Shown piece after piece: positions 1 to 5,579 of a DNA stretch of 5,579 bases. A model generated the notes under the pieces. That model searched no databases. It was not told the origin of the DNA and saw nothing but the letters and a program-made list of their open reading frames with translations. The DNA comes from an uncultured bacterium (GTDB lineage Bacteria > Bacteroidota > Bacteroidia > Bacteroidales > Bacteroidaceae): assembly GCA_905215575.1 (NCBI GenBank), contig CAJMQV010000127.1, positions 1 through 5,579 on the forward strand, read 5' to 3'. Made by a program: the position numbers and the translations under genes. The stretch's first letter is position 1, and every line of letters begins with the position of its first letter.

Positions 1-360
1 GATGCTGCGGATATTAAATACAGCGGCCAGTTCCTCTTCGTTCTCGGTATTCACCTTATATACGTCGACAACTCCCTTATACTCTTCGGCTACCTCCTCC
101 AACACGGGAGCAAAAGCCTTACAAGGGCCGCACCAGCTGGCATAGAAATCAATGATAGCCGGCTTGTCGCCCAGAAATTTCCACTCGTTCGGGTTCTGCT
201 CGTAGTTTACTACCTTCTCCAAAAAATCTTTCTTTGTCAGTTCCATAACTTTTTTCTCCTTTATTTGTTTGTTACTATTTTCTTTATTTCCCCCACGAAA
301 CAGGAAGTAGATTCCTATTACCGCTGCCAATATAATGGCTCCAACTTTAATCATTTGCAT
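1..360 (-). CDS. Thioredoxin with N-terminal membrane-anchor-like segment (partial, 3' end missing)
   Basis: This is a thiol-disulfide oxidoreductase of the thioredoxin fold. The first 120 residues are visible and the gene runs off the left edge. The active site WCGPCK is intact, with cysteines at residues 77 and 80 of the long form (39 and 42 of the short form), preceded by the typical FYAS strand. The cis-proline region would follow the IRSI at the window edge and is not seen. I place the start at 360. From there the frame is open and encodes a hydrophobic stretch (about residues 6-21) and a Lys/Asn-rich linker before the thioredoxin domain; stops lie immediately upstream in frame. The hydrophobic stretch has no obvious signal-peptidase site or lipobox cysteine, so a signal anchor is likelier than a secreted protein. 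An internal ATG at 246, preceded nine bases upstream by AGGAG, could instead give a plain cytoplasmic thioredoxin. The family call is secure. The start, and therefore the location in the cell, is not. Confidence 0.9.
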   Translation of the reverse strand, partial: MQMIKVGAIILAAVIGIYFLFRGGNKENSNKQIKEKKVMELTKKDFLEKVVNYEQNPNEWKFLGDKPAIIDFYASWCGPCKAFAPVLEEVAEEYKGVVDVYKVNTENEEELAAVFNIRSI

Positions 361-392
361 CTTTGTTTTATGTGGTTACTATTTTCATATCG

Positions 393-424
393 CAAAGATG
401 AGAAATATTTCGATATAAAACAAG
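393..424 (-). promoter_or_regulatory. Putative Bacteroides-type promoter of the thioredoxin gene
   Basis: On the minus strand a -7-like box CATCTTTG (393-400; consensus TAnnTTTG, one mismatch) lies 20 bp downstream of CTTG (421-424; consensus -33 TTTG, one mismatch). Transcription would begin near 386, leaving a leader of about 25 nt before the ATG at 360. This placement favours the longer, anchor-containing start. It is a motif match only. Confidence 0.5.
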
Positions 425-450
425 TTTTTAGTGGAAAATATTTATAAAGG

Positions 451-499
451 AATTAAAAAGGGCCCTGTTCTACCCTTTTGAGGAATGAGAACAGGACCC
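451..499 (-). terminator. Intrinsic terminator of the GNAT-nitrilase gene
   Basis: A 12-bp stem pairs 460-471 with 488-499, with a 16-nt loop. It is followed on the minus strand by TTTTTAATT (451-459). The single imperfect pair (463/496) is a G-U wobble in minus-strand RNA but a C-A mismatch in plus-strand RNA, which supports minus-strand action. The hairpin starts 21 nt past the stop codon at 521. Confidence 0.85.
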
Positions 500-520
500 G
501 ATATGGGAGATTTTGAAGAA

Positions 521-2059
521 TCAGGAATCGCCTTTTTTCTTGAACCGAAGCTCATAGAGATCCTTTCGGCGGTCTTTGAGTGTGCGCACGCTTCCGTAAG
601 TATGCAACTCAGTGAGCAGATCCAAATCAATGTCGGAAACCAGAATCATTTCCGTATTCGGAGTGGCTTCGGCACGCTTTCCGTCTGTCGGGAAAGCAAA
701 GTCACACGGCGTGAACACACCGGACTGCGCATACTGAATGTCCATATTATGCACACGGGGCAGGTTACCCACACTTCCGGCAATCACCACGAAGCACTCG
801 TTTTCGATGGCACGGGCCTGAGCGCAGACACGCACACGGGAATAGGCATTCTGCGTATCGGTGAGGAAAGGCACGAACAGAATCTGCATTCCCTGGTCGG
901 CCATGATACGCGCCAGCTCGGGGAATTCCACATCATAACAGATCAGCACTCCCACCTTGGCACAATCCGTATCAAATGTGCGGATCAGGCTTCCTCCGGT
1001 CAGTCCCCAACTCTTTACCTCCTCGGGCGTCACGTGAATCTTCTCGTACATCTCATACGAACCGTCGCGACGGCACAGGAAGCCCACATTATAGAGACCG
1101 TCCTCACGCTGCTGCGGCATGCTTCCGGTAATGATATTGATGTTATAACTGATGGCCAGGTCGACAAAACGCTTGCGGATCTCGTCGGTATAGGAACACA
1201 GTCCGCGGATGGCCTGCGATTCGCTCATATGGTTGAACTCCTCCATAAGCGGGGCATTGAAGTATTCGGGGAAGAGGATAAAATCGCTCTGATAGCCGGA
1301 AACGGCATCCACGAAGAATTCTATCTGCTCAAACAGGTCGTCGATAGAATGATAATTACGCATCTGCCACTGCACAAGGCCCACACGCACGCTGTTGTTC
1401 ACCGGCAGCGGGTTCTCCGTTGGAGGCTGATAGTAGATGTTGTCCCACTGCAACAGGCAGGCATAGTGCTTGGATTCCTGGTCATTGGGCAGGTAGTTCT
1501 TCATCACCTTGCGCACATGGAAATCGTTTGAGAGCTGGAACGTAAGCACCGGATCGTAAATCTCACGCTTGCGCACCTGTTCGATATATTCCTTCGGACG
1601 GAGCGTATCGGAATACAAATGATAGTTCGGAATACGACCGCCGAACATGATGGCTTTGAGATTCAGCTTTTCGCACAGTTCCTTGCGGTACTCATACATA
1701 CGGCGTGCCAGACGCATGCCCCGGTATTCGGGATGGATGAACACTTCGATGCCGTACATAATGTTTCCCTTCGGGTTGTGTGTACTGAAGGTTTCGTTGC
1801 CCGTTACCTGAGCATAGGTATGGTCGCCCTTCACCAGATTATAATCTACGATGATGGACAGGGCACAGCCCACAATCTTGTTATCAACCACCGTGACAAT
1901 CTGTCCTTCGGGGAAAAGGCGCAGCAGCGTTTCTATCTGCTTGCGGGTCCAGAACACATCGCTGCCGTCGGCATACACACGCTTGAAGGATTGGGCCAAC
2001 TGAATATAATCATCCATCTGCAACGGACGTATCTGGATTTTGCTGGTATTATCTTCCAT
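521..2059 (-). CDS. Bifunctional GNAT acetyltransferase / carbon-nitrogen hydrolase (nitrilase superfamily)
   Basis: This is a 512-residue soluble two-domain protein. Residues about 8-185 resemble a GCN5-related N-acetyltransferase: strand MYGIEVFIHPEYRG, then the acyl-CoA pyrophosphate loop RGMRLA (113-118) and a helix. Residue 116 is Arg where the usual Q/RxxGxG/A motif has Gly. Residues about 224-485 form a nitrilase-superfamily amidase domain beginning VRVGLVQWQMR, with the catalytic triad visible: Glu265 in FPEYF, Lys340 in YEKIH and Cys374 in ICYDVEFPE. Acidic residues at 346-347 are candidates for the second conserved Glu. GNAT-nitrilase fusions are a known architecture in bacteria; their substrates are not established to my knowledge. 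By family the C-terminal half would cleave a non-peptide amide C-N bond and the N-terminal half would use acetyl-CoA, but the substrate cannot be read from sequence. I chose the ATG at 2059 because the longer frame, from 2140, starts inside the upstream terminator hairpin and adds 27 residues lying before the domain. No convincing promoter is seen directly upstream. The protein has no signal peptide or membrane segment. Confidence 0.93.
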   Translation of the reverse strand: MEDNTSKIQIRPLQMDDYIQLAQSFKRVYADGSDVFWTRKQIETLLRLFPEGQIVTVVDNKIVGCALSIIVDYNLVKGDHTYAQVTGNETFSTHNPKGNIMYGIEVFIHPEYRGMRLARRMYEYRKELCEKLNLKAIMFGGRIPNYHLYSDTLRPKEYIEQVRKREIYDPVLTFQLSNDFHVRKVMKNYLPNDQESKHYACLLQWDNIYYQPPTENPLPVNNSVRVGLVQWQMRNYHSIDDLFEQIEFFVDAVSGYQSDFILFPEYFNAPLMEEFNHMSESQAIRGLCSYTDEIRKRFVDLAISYNINIITGSMPQQREDGLYNVGFLCRRDGSYEMYEKIHVTPEEVKSWGLTGGSLIRTFDTDCAKVGVLICYDVEFPELARIMADQGMQILFVPFLTDTQNAYSRVRVCAQARAIENECFVVIAGSVGNLPRVHNMDIQYAQSGVFTPCDFAFPTDGKRAEATPNTEMILVSDIDLDLLTELHTYGSVRTLKDRRKDLYELRFKKKGDS

Positions 2060-2091
2060 AACAGTTCTTTTATTTAGTTTTTGACAAAGTC

Positions 2092-2147
2092 TTGAAAAAG
2101 CAAGAATCCGTGCCTGCGTTCCCTTACGGAACACGGACACGGATTCT
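2092..2147 (-). terminator. Intrinsic terminator after the yfhO-like gene
   Basis: A long hairpin lies in the 96-bp gap between two minus-strand genes. The outer 10-bp stem pairs 2103-2112 with 2138-2147, and the inner 5-bp stem pairs 2118-2122 with 2128-2132 around a 5-nt loop, with a partly paired section between. On the minus strand it is followed shortly by GCTTTTTC (T-run at 2095-2099). No comparable T-run follows on the plus strand. It begins 8 nt after the stop codon at 2156. Confidence 0.75.
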
Positions 2148-2155
2148 CTTATGGA

Positions 2156-4681
2156 TTAAGAATTGAATATCGCCTTACGGTCTTTCCAAATCAGGAACAG
2201 AACGCCTAACAACAGGATGATCAGTGCGCCATAAGCAATACCCTCGGTGACATGAACACTGGTAGGATCGAACTTGAACTCTACCACATGTTTGCCGGCC
2301 GGCACCTGAATGGCACGCAGAATGTAGTTGGCACGGGCTATCTCTACCGGATTACCGTCGATAGTAGCCGTCCATCCCGGATAATAGTTCTCGGAGAAGA
2401 CTACCACACCACCCTTTTGCGAGTTGATCTCATAGGTGAGAGCGTTAGCATCGTAGTGCGTCAGCTTCACGGTGCTCAGGCTGTCCTTAGGCTGCTGCTC
2501 GGCAGCATTGCCCAACTGCTCCTTGAACTTCTTGTCTACCACTGCCACTTCCTTGAGCGGAGTGTCGTGCAAGGCCAGAATCTCCTCGTCGGCGTTGTTC
2601 ACATACTTCACACGGCTTACAAACCAACCATTGCCATTGGCATGCGGATTCAGTACCGGGAAGGTCTTGCCTTCCTGCACAGGAAGAATCACATACTTCG
2701 TATTCAGCATATTCAATACCGGGAAAAGAGAATCTCCGTTAATGGAATCCAATACACCACCGGCCTTGGCCGCAGCCGCGCCGAAAGCACTCATTTCAGG
2801 AACAATGTGCTCTTCGATGACTTCCTGATAACGTCTCAACTTGGCAGGGTGATAACCACCGATGCTCTTATGGAAGAAAGAGGTATTGCTCTCATTAAAG
2901 GTATTCGAAGCCATATTCAGTACACGGTAGTCCAGACTCTTGTCCTGCAAGATCATCTCGTCGGCCGGAGTCTTGACGGTTTCCTTCATGTTGCTTACCG
3001 GCTCGGTAAACATCTCATCGTTCAGATAGCGTTTGTTTACCTGCCACATATCAATCAGACAGAGCACAATCAAGCTGGCGGTAACCATTGTGGCATTCAT
3101 CTTCTTCATGCGGAAGGCGATGAGCAGCAACAAGCCGATAGCTACAATCAGCGCACTGCGCCAGGCATCCGAAACGAACATGGCACGGCGCATATCCTCC
3201 AGATTGCTCAGGATAGGCATAATCATATCCTGCGGAATATATCCGGCCTGGGCAGCCTGCTGGAACATGCTCTGCTCCATGGTAGAGATATAATTACCGA
3301 AGAATACATCCGGCATCAGAGCAAACAGCAAGGCTATACCGCCTGTAAGCGCAGCACTGATATAGACGGCCTTCATGCGCTGTGGCAGCAGGTCGGGCTT
3401 TTCGAGCAGTTCCTTCAGTGCCAGCATAGCCAACAAAGGAATGGTAAACTCGGCAACCACCAGAATAGAGGCCACGGTGCGGAACTTGTCATACATCGGA
3501 ACATAATCGAGGAAGAAGTCGGTGAATCCCATGAAATTCTTTCCCCAAGAAAGCAGGATGGACAGGATGGTAGCAGCCAACAGACACCATTTCATCGGTC
3601 CTTTCACAATAAAGAGTCCCAGCACAAAGAGAGTCAGCACAAAGGCTCCTACGTACACCGGTCCGCTGGTTCCGGGCTGCTCACCCCAATACTGGCCGAG
3701 CGACTGATAAATCGGTGTGAACTGCGGGTCGGCCTTCTTCATGGCAGTCTCGTTCATGGTCAGCGGCATGGAAGCACCTCCCTTGGTGTTTGGTACCAAC
3801 AGCGTCCATGTTTCACCGATGCCATAGCTCCACTGGGTGATATAGTCACGCTCCAGACCGCTGCTGGTCTGGTTTGAAGGGTCCTTGATATCCTTATGAG
3901 TCAGCTCAGACTTGCTACGCATACTCTCCTTACTATACTGATAAGTATGGTAAAGATTGGACAGATTGATGCAGAGACCTAAGATTCCGGCAATAATCAG
4001 TACTCCGGTTGCCTTGAACCACTCACCTACACGATGCTCACGCACAGCCTGAATCAGATAGGCCAGAGCCATCAGCAGCATCACAGACAGGAAGTAATAA
4101 CTCATCTGAATGTGGTTGGAGAAAATCTGCAAGGCAGCGAAGAAAGCCGTAACGACTCCACCGGCAATATATTTGCCGCGATAACACAGCACCATTCCGG
4201 CAATCGTAGGCGGAATGAAAGACAGGGCCATGAATTTCCAGATATGACCGGCTGCGATAATAATGAAATAGTAGGATGAGAATGCCCAAACAACGGCACC
4301 CAAAGCCGCCATCCATACCTTGAAATTAAAGGCACGCAACAAAATGTAAAAGCCTAAAAGCATGATAAACACATACATCACGTAAGTAGGCAATCCTAAT
4401 TGGTACACACGCTCTACAGCCACAAGTGTATCAGTAGAACTGTAACTCGGTGACATCTGATAGGTTGGCATACCTCCAAACTGCGAATTGGTCCATCGGG
4501 TACGCTCTCCCGTACGTTCCAGATACTCCTGCGATTCAGCTCCGGCTCCAGCTCCTCCTGTGTGGTCGTGACCGGTCAGCACCAGTCCTTCTGTAGTCGG
4601 CACATAGAAATAGGCCAGACCGATCAGAATAAAGAACACCACCGCCAGAGCGTCGGGAATCATTTTCTTGATTTTGTTCAT
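2156..4681 (-). CDS. YfhO-family polytopic membrane protein
   Basis: This 841-residue integral membrane protein has roughly 14 hydrophobic segments by eye: about 9-28, 98-117, 122-142, 147-166, 170-187, 193-212, 222-241, 341-360, 363-379, 402-424, 438-458, 505-524, 529-545 and a last one at 813-833. Family marks include RWTNSQFGGMPTYQ (62-75) after the first helix, MYDKFRTVASI (396-406), and a C-terminal soluble domain (about 560-810) with NYYPGWTATIDGNPVEIARA (765-784) and the following VPAGKHVVEFKFDP, typical of YfhO proteins. Asp39 in the loop after helix 1 is a candidate for the acidic catalytic residue of GT-C-like enzymes, but this is inference. In Firmicutes YfhO proteins transfer sugars from undecaprenyl-phosphate carriers onto lipoteichoic acid. 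Bacteroidales lack that polymer, so the acceptor here is unknown. Length is full and no frameshift is seen. It sits between two terminators and is probably transcribed alone. Confidence 0.9.
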   Translation of the reverse strand: MNKIKKMIPDALAVVFFILIGLAYFYVPTTEGLVLTGHDHTGGAGAGAESQEYLERTGERTRWTNSQFGGMPTYQMSPSYSSTDTLVAVERVYQLGLPTYVMYVFIMLLGFYILLRAFNFKVWMAALGAVVWAFSSYYFIIIAAGHIWKFMALSFIPPTIAGMVLCYRGKYIAGGVVTAFFAALQIFSNHIQMSYYFLSVMLLMALAYLIQAVREHRVGEWFKATGVLIIAGILGLCINLSNLYHTYQYSKESMRSKSELTHKDIKDPSNQTSSGLERDYITQWSYGIGETWTLLVPNTKGGASMPLTMNETAMKKADPQFTPIYQSLGQYWGEQPGTSGPVYVGAFVLTLFVLGLFIVKGPMKWCLLAATILSILLSWGKNFMGFTDFFLDYVPMYDKFRTVASILVVAEFTIPLLAMLALKELLEKPDLLPQRMKAVYISAALTGGIALLFALMPDVFFGNYISTMEQSMFQQAAQAGYIPQDMIMPILSNLEDMRRAMFVSDAWRSALIVAIGLLLLIAFRMKKMNATMVTASLIVLCLIDMWQVNKRYLNDEMFTEPVSNMKETVKTPADEMILQDKSLDYRVLNMASNTFNESNTSFFHKSIGGYHPAKLRRYQEVIEEHIVPEMSAFGAAAAKAGGVLDSINGDSLFPVLNMLNTKYVILPVQEGKTFPVLNPHANGNGWFVSRVKYVNNADEEILALHDTPLKEVAVVDKKFKEQLGNAAEQQPKDSLSTVKLTHYDANALTYEINSQKGGVVVFSENYYPGWTATIDGNPVEIARANYILRAIQVPAGKHVVEFKFDPTSVHVTEGIAYGALIILLLGVLFLIWKDRKAIFNS

Positions 4682-4709
4682 GTTATTCTTGTTTTTATGA
4701 ATTGATATT

Positions 4710-4728
4710 CTTGTGCAAGGTGCTCAAG
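4710..4728. repeat. Short imperfect inverted repeat in the yfhO leader
   Basis: CTTGTGCA (4710-4717) and TGCTCAAG (4721-4728) pair at 7 of 8 positions around a 3-nt spacer. It lies in the presumed leader about 30-50 nt upstream of the yfhO-like start. It could be an operator or a small leader hairpin; no T-run follows on either strand, so it is not a terminator. It may be chance. Confidence 0.35.
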
Positions 4729-4736
4729 CACGGCTG

Positions 4737-4744
4737 CAAAAATA
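4737..4744 (-). promoter_or_regulatory. Possible -7 box for the yfhO-like gene, inside the rpsO terminator T-tract
   Basis: On the minus strand TATTTTTG matches the Bacteroides -7 consensus TAnnTTTG exactly. No good TTTG lies 19-21 bp upstream: that position falls in the loop of the rpsO terminator and reads about TGAA. The match may be a by-product of the T-rich tail. It is the only such box in the 120-bp gap that I could find. Confidence 0.35.
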
Positions 4745-4780
4745 ATAAAAAAACCGCCTTTCCGTTCAGGAAAAGCGGTT
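4741..4780 (-). terminator. Intrinsic terminator of rpsO
   Basis: A 12-bp stem pairs 4752-4763 with 4769-4780 around a 5-nt loop, followed on the minus strand by a T-rich tract (4741-4751). The single non-Watson-Crick pair (4758/4774) is a U-G wobble in minus-strand RNA and a C-A mismatch in plus-strand RNA, which fixes the orientation. It begins 21 nt after the rpsO stop. Confidence 0.9.
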
Positions 4781-4801
4781 AAATCTTCAGCAGTTTCGGA
4801 A

Positions 4802-5071
4802 TTACTTACGCAATCCTAAAGCCTTGATGATAGCACGGTATCTCTCGATATCACGCTCCTTCAAGTAGTTCAGCAAAGCACGACGCTTACCTACCAGACC
4901 AGTCAAAGCTCTTTCAGTACTATAATCTTTACGGTTCTTTTTCATGTGCTCCGTCAAGTGGGAAATACGGTATGAAAACAATGCAATCTGGCTCTCTGCA
5001 GAACCAGTATCAGTGTTAGACTTTCCGTACTGTCCAAAGATTTCTTGTTTTTTTGCTGCGTCTAAATACAT
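4802..5071 (-). CDS. rpsO: 30S ribosomal protein S15
   Basis: The 89-residue product has the usual S15 length and sequence. It binds 16S rRNA early in assembly of the central domain (platform) of the small subunit and contributes to an inter-subunit bridge. The conserved rRNA-binding region is intact: DTGSAESQIALFSYRI (21-36), His42 and Asp49 in the HLTEHMKKNRKDYS stretch, then GKRRALLNYL (61-70) and the C-terminal IKALGLRK. It starts at the ATG at 5071, about 32 nt downstream of the predicted transcription start. The leader is AT-rich with no Shine-Dalgarno, as is common in Bacteroidetes, and seems too short for an E. coli-type S15 autoregulatory pseudoknot. It is flanked by a consensus promoter and a strong terminator, so it is probably monocistronic. 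Confidence 0.98.
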   Translation of the reverse strand: MYLDAAKKQEIFGQYGKSNTDTGSAESQIALFSYRISHLTEHMKKNRKDYSTERALTGLVGKRRALLNYLKERDIERYRAIIKALGLRK

Positions 5072-5109
5072 AACTTTTTGTTTTTGAGTATAATTTTACT
5101 AAGCGGTTG

Positions 5110-5140
5110 CAAAGGTACAACTATTTTTGTTTGTTGCAAA
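5110..5140 (-). promoter_or_regulatory. Bacteroides-type promoter of rpsO
   Basis: On the minus strand both boxes match the primary-sigma consensus exactly: TTTG (5137-5140) at -33 and TACCTTTG (5110-5117) at -7, with a 19-bp spacer. Transcription should start near 5103, about 32 nt before the rpsO ATG. Confidence 0.85.
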
Positions 5141-5166
5141 CTTTCTGCCTTGTTTTTTCATCTTAT

Positions 5167-5199
5167 CGTGCACTTTTTCAATTATTTGTTGTAACTTTG
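5167..5199 (+). promoter_or_regulatory. Bacteroides-type promoter of typA
   Basis: On the plus strand TAACTTTG (5192-5199) matches the -7 consensus exactly. The best -33 candidate is weak: CGTG at 5167-5170 with a 21-bp spacer. The expected start near 5206 gives a leader of about 16 nt to the ATG at 5222. It is divergent from the rpsO promoter, with about 26 bp between the two -33 positions. Confidence 0.65.
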
Positions 5200-5221
5200 C
5201 GCCATCATTTTTAGGTAGAAT

Positions 5222-5579
5222 ATGCAGAATATTAGAAACATTGCGATTATTGCCCACGTAGACCACGGTAAGACTACCCTCGTGGACAAAATGTTGCTGG
5301 CCGGAAACTTGTTCCGTGAGAACCAGCAGACAGGTGAATTGATGTTGGATAACAATGAATTGGAGCGTGAACGCGGTATCACCATCCTTTCAAAAAACGT
5401 ATCCATTAACTATAAAGATACCAAAATCAATATTATTGATACTCCGGGACACTCGGACTTCGGTGGTGAGGTGGAGCGTGTGCTGAATATGGCCGACGGC
5501 TGTATCCTGCTGGTTGACGCTTTCGAAGGTCCGATGCCCCAGACTCGTTTCGTACTGCAAAAGGCACTGGAAATCGGTT
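5222..5579 (+). CDS. typA: Ribosome-associated GTPase TypA/BipA (partial, 3' end missing)
   Basis: The first 119 residues of a translational GTPase are present; the gene runs off the right edge (the family is about 600 residues). The G-domain motifs are intact: G1/P-loop AHVDHGKT (11-18), the switch I region ending ERGITI (50-55), and G3 DTPGH (73-77). The sequence HSDFGGEVERVLNMADG (77-93), followed by EGPMPQTRFVLQKAL (102-116), identifies TypA/BipA rather than EF-G, LepA or EF-Tu. Known members bind the 70S ribosome and act in 50S assembly and in adaptation to cold or other stress. The ATG at 5222 leaves only 10 residues before the P-loop, as usual for the family; a weak AGG lies upstream. 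It is divergent from rpsO. Confidence 0.97.
   Translation, partial: MQNIRNIAIIAHVDHGKTTLVDKMLLAGNLFRENQQTGELMLDNNELERERGITILSKNVSINYKDTKINIIDTPGHSDFGGEVERVLNMADGCILLVDAFEGPMPQTRFVLQKALEIG

Noticed and set aside
265..447. A 60-codon plus-strand open frame over the thioredoxin leader and promoter
   Set aside because: It overlaps the minus-strand anchor-encoding sequence and promoter and shows no supporting features.
485..1531. A 348-codon open frame on the plus strand, antisense to the GNAT-nitrilase gene
   Set aside because: The opposite strand encodes intact nitrilase motifs across this region. The plus frame is His-rich with no family resemblance, and its start lies in the terminator hairpin.
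2060..2100. A promoter for the GNAT-nitrilase gene
   Set aside because: There is a TTTG at 2085-2088 on the minus strand, but as a -33 box it would place the -7 box over the start codon. As a -7 box (AGACTTTG) it lacks the TA and a good upstream partner. Not strong enough to annotate.
2252..3877. A 541-codon open frame on the plus strand, antisense to the yfhO-like gene
   Set aside because: It is His/Gln/Arg-rich with low-complexity runs, has no recognisable domain, and lies wholly opposite a well-supported membrane protein gene. It is a shadow frame created by codon bias.
4038..4335. Two overlapping minus-strand frames of 77 and 92 codons
   Set aside because: They are alternative frames inside the yfhO-like gene, whose own frame is continuous through membrane segments here.
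5182..5406. A 74-codon minus-strand open frame over the start of typA
   Set aside because: It is antisense to the intact TypA P-loop and switch regions and covers the typA promoter.
1..5579. A search by eye for CRISPR arrays, insertion sequences, tRNAs, phage genes or a defence cluster
   Set aside because: No regularly spaced repeats, transposase or integrase motifs, tRNA-like cloverleaf or nuclease/helicase genes were seen. All substantial coding regions are ordinary chromosomal families.

Overview
The window looks like chromosomal housekeeping DNA from a Bacteroidales bacterium, most likely Bacteroidaceae (Bacteroides or Phocaeicola). The evidence is the Bacteroides-type promoter signature (TAnnTTTG at -7, TTTG about 19-21 bp upstream), AT-rich leaders mostly without Shine-Dalgarno sites, and protein types common in that group: a GNAT-nitrilase fusion, a large YfhO-family membrane protein, S15 and TypA/BipA. 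I cannot name the species from sequence alone.

Layout. Four genes lie on the minus strand and one on the plus strand. From the right: the 5' part of typA (plus, from 5222, cut by the window end) is divergent from rpsO (minus, 4802-5071). The 150-bp gap between them holds back-to-back promoters, and the rpsO one matches both consensus boxes. rpsO ends in a strong intrinsic terminator. Next on the minus strand come a YfhO-family polytopic membrane protein (2156-4681), a second terminator, a 512-residue GNAT acetyltransferase-carbon-nitrogen hydrolase fusion (521-2059), a third terminator, and the 5' part of a thioredoxin gene (from 360, cut by the window start). The thioredoxin has a recognisable promoter of its own.

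How they relate. A terminator after each of the three complete minus-strand genes suggests mostly single-gene transcription units rather than one operon. rpsO and typA both serve the ribosome (a 30S protein and a ribosome-associated GTPase). I see no evidence of a shared pathway among the YfhO protein, the fusion enzyme and the thioredoxin.

Points worth attention are the in-frame membrane-anchor extension of the thioredoxin with a competing internal start, the correction of the fusion enzyme's start (the longest reading frame begins inside a terminator hairpin), a possible yfhO promoter embedded in the T-tract of the rpsO terminator, and the unknown role of a YfhO protein in a Gram-negative organism. 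I found no CRISPR array, mobile element, tRNA, rRNA or prophage gene, and no evidence of a new multi-gene system. All intergenic gaps are under 170 bases.
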